Part shown: piece after piece, positions 15,667-19,624 of the stretch | Numbering within the stretch: the first letter of the stretch is position 1 | Layout of the letters: each line of letters begins with the position of its first letter | Assembly: GCA_021803885.1 (NCBI GenBank) | Contig: JAJZKY010000009.1 | Span: forward strand, 1-19,624 | Reading direction: 5' to 3' | Length of the DNA stretch: 19,624 nucleotides | Source of the DNA: Planctomycetota bacterium | Lineage (GTDB): Bacteria; Planctomycetota; Phycisphaerae; WQYP01; JAJZKY01 | Notes under the pieces: model-generated | The model's database searches: none | The model's input: only the letters and a program-made list of their open reading frames with translations | What the model was told of the DNA's origin: nothing | Position numbers and translations under genes: made by a program

Positions 15667-17271
15667 CTACCCGTTCCGCGCCCTCACCTTGAACCAGATC
15701 GGCGTCCCGTCAAACCCAAACGCTTCGCGAATCTGATTTTCCAGAAACCGCTCGAACGCAAAGTGCAGCTTGATATTCCGGTCCGTGAAGAGCACAAACG
15801 TTGGTGGAGCGACCGCAGCCTGGGTCATGTAGAAGATTCTCACCCGCTTGGCCATTGGCACCGGCGCGCGCTGGAAATCGATCTTGTCCAGGAAACGATT
15901 CATTTGCCCTGTAGATACGCGCTTGCGCCGCTGCTGCCCGATGCGGCGAATTTCGCGCAATACCTTGTCCAGATTCGCTCCTTCAGCCGCTGAGATAAAG
16001 ATCACCGGCGCGTAGTTCAGATACTTCAACGCGCGTCGCGCCTGGCCTTCATACACGGACTTGTCGGCGGGTGCTTTGCCGTCGGTGCGGTTGGTCGTCA
16101 CCAGATCCCACTTGTTGATCACGATGATCACGCTGCGTCCGCTCTCGTGCGCGTAGCCGCCAATATGCGCGTCGCTCGCCGTTACGCCTTCCGTCGCGTC
16201 GATCATCAGCAGAGCCACGTCACAGGATTCGAGATGTCGCCGCGCCATCACGACCGAGAGTTTTTCGGCCATCAGGTGCGTCTTGCCCTTACGCCGGATC
16301 CCTGCCGTATCGATCAGCCGCAGCCGCTGCCCTTCGTACTCGATTACCTCATCGACGGCATCGCGCGTCGTGCCCGCAATCGGAGACACAATCGCCCGCG
16401 AGGTTCCGGTCAGCGCGTTCAGCAGCGTCGATTTCCCCACGTTTGGCCGACCGATAATGGCCACCGAAGTCTCGTGCTGTTCAAACTCCCCGTGTGTCCG
16501 ATGCAGCGGTTCTTCCCCGTCAACTGTCGCCGCTGCGTCGTCTGCATTTTCGTCCATTTCGCTCGCGGCAAATGCGTTCGCTGCCAGATGCCGATCGATC
16601 AACTCCTCGGGAGCCTCGCCAGTCAACTCATTCTCGGCAAAATCGTCCGCTGGAAGATATTCTTCAAAGTTTTCTTCTCCCGCTTTGCCCTTCGTTACAA
16701 TCCCGGGCGCTACCGGCGCTGGAAGCCGATCAAACACCGCATCCAGCAGGTCGCCAATCCCCAGGCCGTGCTCTGAGCTGACCAGAAATACCTCTCGAAT
16801 GCCAAGCTGTCGAAAGTTCTCTGCCACCGAGGCCACGGCCGCGCTTTCTACCTTATTCACCACGAGAAACACCGGCCTGCCGCCGCGGATCAGCATCCGC
16901 GCCAGGTCGTAGTCCGGAGATGCCAGCTCCGTCCGAGCATCGACGACCAGCAGCAGCAGATCCGCTTCCTCGAGCGCAGTTCGCGCCTGCCGATAGATCT
17001 CGCTTGGCATCAGCTCCGCGTCGTCCGGCACTATACCGCCCGTATCCACCAGCCGGATGATCCGCCCGTCCCACTCTACATCGCCATAGATGCGGTCCCG
17101 CGTAATCCCCGGCTCGTCGCCCACAATCGAGCGCCGCGAGTGTGTCAGCCGGTTAAACAGCGTGGATTTGCCCACGTTCGGGCGGCCAACAATCGCCACC
17201 AAGGGAAGCCCCGCGCTCGCTGGCGTAGAGGATACAACCGACTTGTGATACTTCGACACAAAAAACTCCAT
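15667..17271 (-). CDS. der: Ribosome-assembly GTPase Der/EngA
   Basis: 534 residues with two tandem GTPase domains and a C-terminal KH-like domain, a layout unique to Der, which assists 50S subunit maturation. Domain 1: GRPNVGKS at 29-36, DTGG, G4 motif NKVE at 139-142, VSSEHG as G5. Domain 2: GRPNVGKS at 274-281, GTTRD, DTAG, NKWD, ISAAEG. The C-terminus (GTPIWFKVRARNG) is typical. Two oddities: the first G4 motif ends in Glu where NKxD is the rule, and the linker between the domains is long and acidic (about 70 residues, with EENFEEYLPADD, MDENADD and DGEEP), making the protein longer than most Der (about 430-490). ATG 17271 (MEFFVSKYHKS) is preferred over ATG 17352, whose 27 extra residues look unlike the family; neither has a clear ribosome binding site. 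The PIN toxin gene ends 86 nt upstream. Confidence 0.95.
   Translation of the reverse strand: MEFFVSKYHKSVVSSTPASAGLPLVAIVGRPNVGKSTLFNRLTHSRRSIVGDEPGITRDRIYGDVEWDGRIIRLVDTGGIVPDDAELMPSEIYRQARTALEEADLLLLVVDARTELASPDYDLARMLIRGGRPVFLVVNKVESAAVASVAENFRQLGIREVFLVSSEHGLGIGDLLDAVFDRLPAPVAPGIVTKGKAGEENFEEYLPADDFAENELTGEAPEELIDRHLAANAFAASEMDENADDAAATVDGEEPLHRTHGEFEQHETSVAIIGRPNVGKSTLLNALTGTSRAIVSPIAGTTRDAVDEVIEYEGQRLRLIDTAGIRRKGKTHLMAEKLSVVMARRHLESCDVALLMIDATEGVTASDAHIGGYAHESGRSVIIVINKWDLVTTNRTDGKAPADKSVYEGQARRALKYLNYAPVIFISAAEGANLDKVLREIRRIGQQRRKRVSTGQMNRFLDKIDFQRAPVPMAKRVRIFYMTQAAVAPPTFVLFTDRNIKLHFAFERFLENQIREAFGFDGTPIWFKVRARNG
16538..16562. repeat. 25-bp sequence repeated at the right window edge (copy 1)
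   Basis: This stretch in the acidic linker of der (coding MDENAD on the minus strand) is identical, in the same orientation, to 19600-19624. The match stops at 16537 on the left (G here, C there); on the right the window ends. Confidence 0.9.
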
Positions 17272-17298
17272 TCGACGATCACGCGGATCGTTTGCTAA

Positions 17299-17325
17299 CT
17301 TGCCCGGCGCGCTTCGCCCGGCAAA
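17299..17325 (-). promoter_or_regulatory. Hairpin between the PIN toxin gene and der
   Basis: Read on the minus strand: TTTGCC, one mismatched G, GGCG, loop AAGCG, CGCC, mismatched G, GGCAAG, that is 6 plus 4 base pairs. It lies in the 86-nt gap upstream of der. No T-run follows on this strand, so it is not an intrinsic terminator; it could be a leader structure or mRNA processing/stability element. No clear der promoter is seen in the gap. Confidence 0.35.
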
Positions 17326-17357
17326 GAAAAAACAGCCCTGCGCTGGATGCATCCCGG

Positions 17358-17744
17358 TTATTCCCAGATGCGTGGAATCTCATAGAAATCAAAACTCTGA
17401 TCGGCGCTGACAATCGGCACGCGAAGTTCGGCTGCCTGGGCGATCAACAGCCTGTCGAAGGGGTCGCGGTGGTGTAGCGGAAGTCCGCCAGCGCGAATCA
17501 CCTGAGCCACCGTTGTCTCCACAATCTCTAACTTTGCCCGTGTCATCTTCGCTGCAAAGTCATCCAGCAGATCCGCCACATCCAGCTTGCCTGTCTTTGC
17601 CTTGATGGCGATCTCCCACGGCGTAATCAGAGAGAGCAGAACTCGGGATGATTGATCCCGTATCAAGCTGAGCACTCGGTCCGGTAGTGACTCCGGTGCG
17701 CTCAGCAGCCACAGAAGAGCATGCGTGTCCAGCAGAAATGTCAT
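17358..17744 (-). CDS. PIN-domain toxin of a type II toxin-antitoxin pair (VapC-like)
   Basis: 128 residues, normal for a VapC-like PIN ribonuclease. N-terminus MTFLLDTHALLWLL gives acidic D6; TPWEIAIKAKTGK gives E44; LHHRDPFDRLLIAQA gives D94 and D97; PIVSADQSF gives D115. These are the expected metal-binding acidic positions, so the nuclease looks intact. The LDTHALLW start and HRDPFDR motif mark the subgroup usually paired with Phd/YefM antitoxins, as here. Toxins of this type cut RNA (tRNA or rRNA in studied cases) when the antitoxin is degraded; the target here is unknown. Its start overlaps the antitoxin stop (ATGA, 17741-17744), so translation is probably coupled. Confidence 0.9.
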   Translation of the reverse strand: MTFLLDTHALLWLLSAPESLPDRVLSLIRDQSSRVLLSLITPWEIAIKAKTGKLDVADLLDDFAAKMTRAKLEIVETTVAQVIRAGGLPLHHRDPFDRLLIAQAAELRVPIVSADQSFDFYEIPRIWE

Positions 17745-18049
17745 TGATCCGGTTGCCCGTCTTTCGTTCCCGGACGAACATCGAGAGGCTCGTCTACCAT
17801 GTACCCGAATCCGGACTCCACCAGCTCCTGGTCTGTCATCGGGGCAAAGGCATCCTCAGTCCAGCTTATTTTTCCCCGATAAGCTCCCGCAAGACGAAAC
17901 GGCAACTCGCCGCCAACCGCAGTCGGCTCCACGGGCACCAGCTTGGCTACCGGATGCGACCCGCGCATCACGATCACCTCTTCGCCCGCTTCCACCAGCT
18001 TCAGCAGCCGCGAGAAGTGAGTCTTTGCCTGGTGCACTGTATAGGCCAT
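17741..18049 (-). CDS. Phd/YefM-family antitoxin
   Basis: 102 residues. The N-terminal DNA-binding/dimerisation part has the family pattern: YTVHQAKTHFSRLLKLVEAG, then EEVIVMRGSHPVAKLVP (residues 3-39). The C-terminal half (ISWTEDAFAPMTDQELVESG) is acidic and would wrap the toxin. It neutralises the PIN toxin encoded next and represses its own operon, probably through the palindrome at its start. There is no Shine-Dalgarno sequence: the bases before ATG 18049 belong to the palindrome and the -10 box, so translation probably begins on a leaderless mRNA. An internal start is unlikely because VHQAK is needed for the fold. Confidence 0.9.
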   Translation of the reverse strand: MAYTVHQAKTHFSRLLKLVEAGEEVIVMRGSHPVAKLVPVEPTAVGGELPFRLAGAYRGKISWTEDAFAPMTDQELVESGFGYMVDEPLDVRPGTKDGQPDQ

Positions 18050-18070
18050 GGACTAAGTATACTTAGTCCA
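18049..18070. promoter_or_regulatory. Perfect 22-bp palindrome, likely antitoxin operator
   Basis: Two 11-base halves TGGACTAAGTA and TACTTAGTCCA form an uninterrupted perfect palindrome. Its left edge covers the first base of the antitoxin start codon and its centre covers the -10 box. A Phd/YefM dimer bound here would block RNA polymerase. It is the only long perfect palindrome I noticed in the window. Confidence 0.85.
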
Positions 18071-18084
18071 CTTTTTTCGGTCAA
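18056..18084 (-). promoter_or_regulatory. Consensus-like sigma70 promoter of the toxin-antitoxin operon
   Basis: On the minus strand TTGACC (18079-18084) and TATACT (18056-18061) are separated by exactly 17 bases. The expected transcription start, about 7 bases past the -10 box, falls on the A of the antitoxin ATG (18049), which predicts a leaderless message. Confidence 0.8.
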
Positions 18085-18176
18085 TCCCCAGCCGCTCAAC
18101 TCACACTCTCAGCCAATCCTGCTGCAATCGGCTCATCCTCGCTACTATGGAGACAGGCCGGGAACATACGCAAGTG

Positions 18177-19624
18177 ATGTGCGGTAAAGCTCGGAAGCGG
18201 GCAGTGAGGAAAGCCAGTTTGCCGGAAAAACTGACGGAAACGATAGAGAACGCGGGAAGGGAAGCTGGCACAGAGGGGCCGACAGTGGCTCGTCCGCTAC
18301 CCTCGTTGCATGGCTTCTTCGCGCCGGGCGGCATACTGGAGCAATCCTCGCTGCCCTATGAATCTCGTCCTGGCCAGCTTGAAATGGCCCGCGCCGTCGA
18401 GCGTGCCCTCGAGGAACGCCGCCATCTGATCGTCGAGGCGGGCACGGGCACCGGCAAGACCCTCGCCTATCTGCTGCCTGCCCTGCGAACTGGCAGGCGC
18501 GTTATCGTCTCCACGGGCACCAAGGCCCTCCAGGACCAGCTCATCTCGCGCGACATTCCATTTCTGGAATCTCTGCTCGGCCCTTTGCGTGTCTGTGTCA
18601 TGAAGGGTCGAGCCAACTACTTGTGCCGCCATAAGCTTGTCACACTCACCCGCCAGCCCGTGCTCACTGGTCTCGACCATCTTCGCCAGTTGCAGCAGAT
18701 TCAGGAATGGGAACAGCAGACCGAAACCGGCGACCGGTCCGAGCTTGCGGACCTGCCCGAGGTCAGCGATCTCTGGTCGCGCATCGATGCGCGCAGCGAG
18801 TCCTGCCTCGGCTCCACCTGCCCGGATTATCAGCGATGCTTCATCACAGAGATGCGCCGCAAGGCCCTTGAAAGCGATCTGATCATCGTCAACCATCACC
18901 TCTTCTTTGCCGATATTGCTGTCCGTCGCGAAGCAGCCGGAGCGCCGGACGCAGGCGTGCTTCCCGAGGCTGCCGCCGTCATCTTCGACGAAGCGCACGA
19001 GTTGGAGTCTGTGGCCAGCAGTTACTTTGGTCTGTCCGTTGGCAACCAGCGTTTCGAGAATCTGGCCCACGACCTTGAGTCGCTCTTTCGGCAGAACCCG
19101 GACACCGCAATCCAGGTTCACTTCAGCGCGCAACAGATGCTGGACAGAGCGCGACTCTTCTTTCATCAGCTTCCCATCGCTGAGGATGGCCGTCAGCCCT
19201 TCAGTAATCGTGAGGAGTTTCTTGAAACCAGCGGCGATCTTTACCTCAGCGTGCGCAATACGCTCATTCGTCTTGAAGCCGAGCTGGATCAACTGCGCGG
19301 TGTGGAGGAGTCCCAAGGTCTGCGTCGTCGTGTTGCCCAGCTTCGTTCCGAGCTGGAATTTGTCCTCGAGTCCAACTCGGGCAACATGGTTTACTGGCTG
19401 GAGCGGCGCGTCTCCGGCAGCCTGCGCCAGCAGACGCGCAGCATCCTGCTGCAGGCCACGCCGATAGACGTCTCCTCGCTGCTGGAAGATCACCTCTTTG
19501 AGACCATCCCCAGCGTCATTCTCACCTCCGCTACGCTCACCGTGCAGGGTGGCTTCGACCACATTTGCACGCGCCTGGGGCTGCGAGACGCACGCCAACT
19601 CGTCTGCATTTTCGTCCATTTCGC
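18177..19624 (+). CDS. DinG/YoaA-type Fe-S DNA helicase, 3' partial
   Basis: The frame is open to the right edge (482 complete codons). Superfamily 2, XPD/DinG type: Walker A EAGTGTGKT near residue 88, motif Ia VSTGTKALQDQL, four cysteines at 150, 210, 215 and 221 that would ligate a 4Fe-4S cluster, IIVNHHLFFAD, DEAH box near 271, and LTSATL near 451. Members unwind forked or R-loop DNA during repair. The last six codons (CIFVHF) do not fit the family and coincide with the 25-bp repeat of der sequence, so the true reading probably departs at about 19600. Start choice is uncertain: ATG 18147, GTG 18174, ATG 18177 and GTG 18204 (with GGAAG at 18193-18197) are all possible. It is divergent from the toxin-antitoxin operon. 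Confidence 0.88.
   Translation, partial: MCGKARKRAVRKASLPEKLTETIENAGREAGTEGPTVARPLPSLHGFFAPGGILEQSSLPYESRPGQLEMARAVERALEERRHLIVEAGTGTGKTLAYLLPALRTGRRVIVSTGTKALQDQLISRDIPFLESLLGPLRVCVMKGRANYLCRHKLVTLTRQPVLTGLDHLRQLQQIQEWEQQTETGDRSELADLPEVSDLWSRIDARSESCLGSTCPDYQRCFITEMRRKALESDLIIVNHHLFFADIAVRREAAGAPDAGVLPEAAAVIFDEAHELESVASSYFGLSVGNQRFENLAHDLESLFRQNPDTAIQVHFSAQQMLDRARLFFHQLPIAEDGRQPFSNREEFLETSGDLYLSVRNTLIRLEAELDQLRGVEESQGLRRRVAQLRSELEFVLESNSGNMVYWLERRVSGSLRQQTRSILLQATPIDVSSLLEDHLFETIPSVILTSATLTVQGGFDHICTRLGLRDARQLVCIFVHF
19600..19624. repeat. 25-bp sequence identical to 16538-16562 (copy 2, window edge)
   Basis: The final 25 bases exactly repeat the der linker sequence in the same orientation. 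Within the helicase frame they encode residues unlike the family, so this copy looks like the displaced one. Confidence 0.9.

Noticed and set aside
16147..16912. Two overlapping 209-codon plus-strand frames opposite der
   Set aside because: They are antisense to intact GTPase motifs and rich in Arg, Ser and Pro, typical of GC-rich shadow frames.
17299..17330. GC-rich hairpin next to an A-run as a plus-strand terminator
   Set aside because: The run after the hairpin on the plus strand is A, not T, and on the minus strand the T-run comes before the hairpin, so neither strand fits an intrinsic terminator.
18297..19619. A 440-codon open frame on the minus strand opposite the helicase gene
   Set aside because: It is antisense to a frame with complete helicase motifs and four Fe-S cysteines; its own protein is low in recognisable structure, and its first residues come from the 25-bp der copy at the window edge.

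Overview
The window is about 19.6 kb of bacterial chromosome. The gene content, the roughly 55-58% G+C look (not counted) and the hairpin next to the intron resemble Acidobacteriota of the Terriglobia/Granulicella type. That assignment rests on recall and inference and is not proven by a marker gene. No rRNA, tRNA or CRISPR array is visible.

Left part (1-12203, + strand): a co-directional, tightly packed exopolysaccharide/capsule operon of the Wzx/Wzy-dependent type. It starts with the C-terminal KOW part of a NusG-like antiterminator, cut by the window edge. Then come a membrane-anchored FlaA1/WbpM/CapD-type nucleotide-sugar 4,6-dehydratase, an unusually long Wza-like outer-membrane export protein with several SLBB domains and a glycine/asparagine octapeptide repeat, a Wzz-like chain-length protein, a Wzx-like flippase, a rhamnosyltransferase-like GT2, a Wzy/O-antigen-ligase-like polymerase, a second GT2 and an NDP-sugar epimerase. 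Many genes overlap by 1-4 nt (TAATG, ATGA, GTGA), which suggests translational coupling. The likely order of work is: sugar nucleotides made by the dehydratase and epimerase, repeat unit built by the GT2s, flipped by Wzx, polymerised by Wzy under Wzz control, exported through the Wza-like protein. No initiating sugar-phosphate transferase (WbaP/WcaJ type) is in the window.

Middle (12012-14273): the operon ends in a broken FkbM-type methyltransferase of about 63 codons. Two bases after its stop codon sits a complete group II intron (12206-14190). It has a GTGCG 5' end, an intact reverse transcriptase/maturase without an HNH domain, a canonical domain V, and a long domain VI with one bulged branch-point A 7 nt from the 3' end. 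The intron lies inside or beside a nested inverted repeat that seems to be what truncated the methyltransferase.

Right part (14263-18049, - strand): an unrecognised two-TM protein with TPR-like repeats, the ribosome-assembly GTPase Der/EngA, and a type II toxin-antitoxin pair (PIN toxin, Phd/YefM antitoxin). The pair has an ideal sigma70 promoter whose -10 box lies in a perfect 22-bp palindrome touching the antitoxin start codon, so its mRNA is predicted to be leaderless. Divergent from it (18177 to the right edge, + strand) is a DinG/YoaA-type iron-sulfur helicase, cut by the window end.

The last 25 bases of the window exactly repeat 16538-16562 in der, at the point where the helicase stops looking like its family. 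This suggests a contig-end assembly artefact or a rearrangement.
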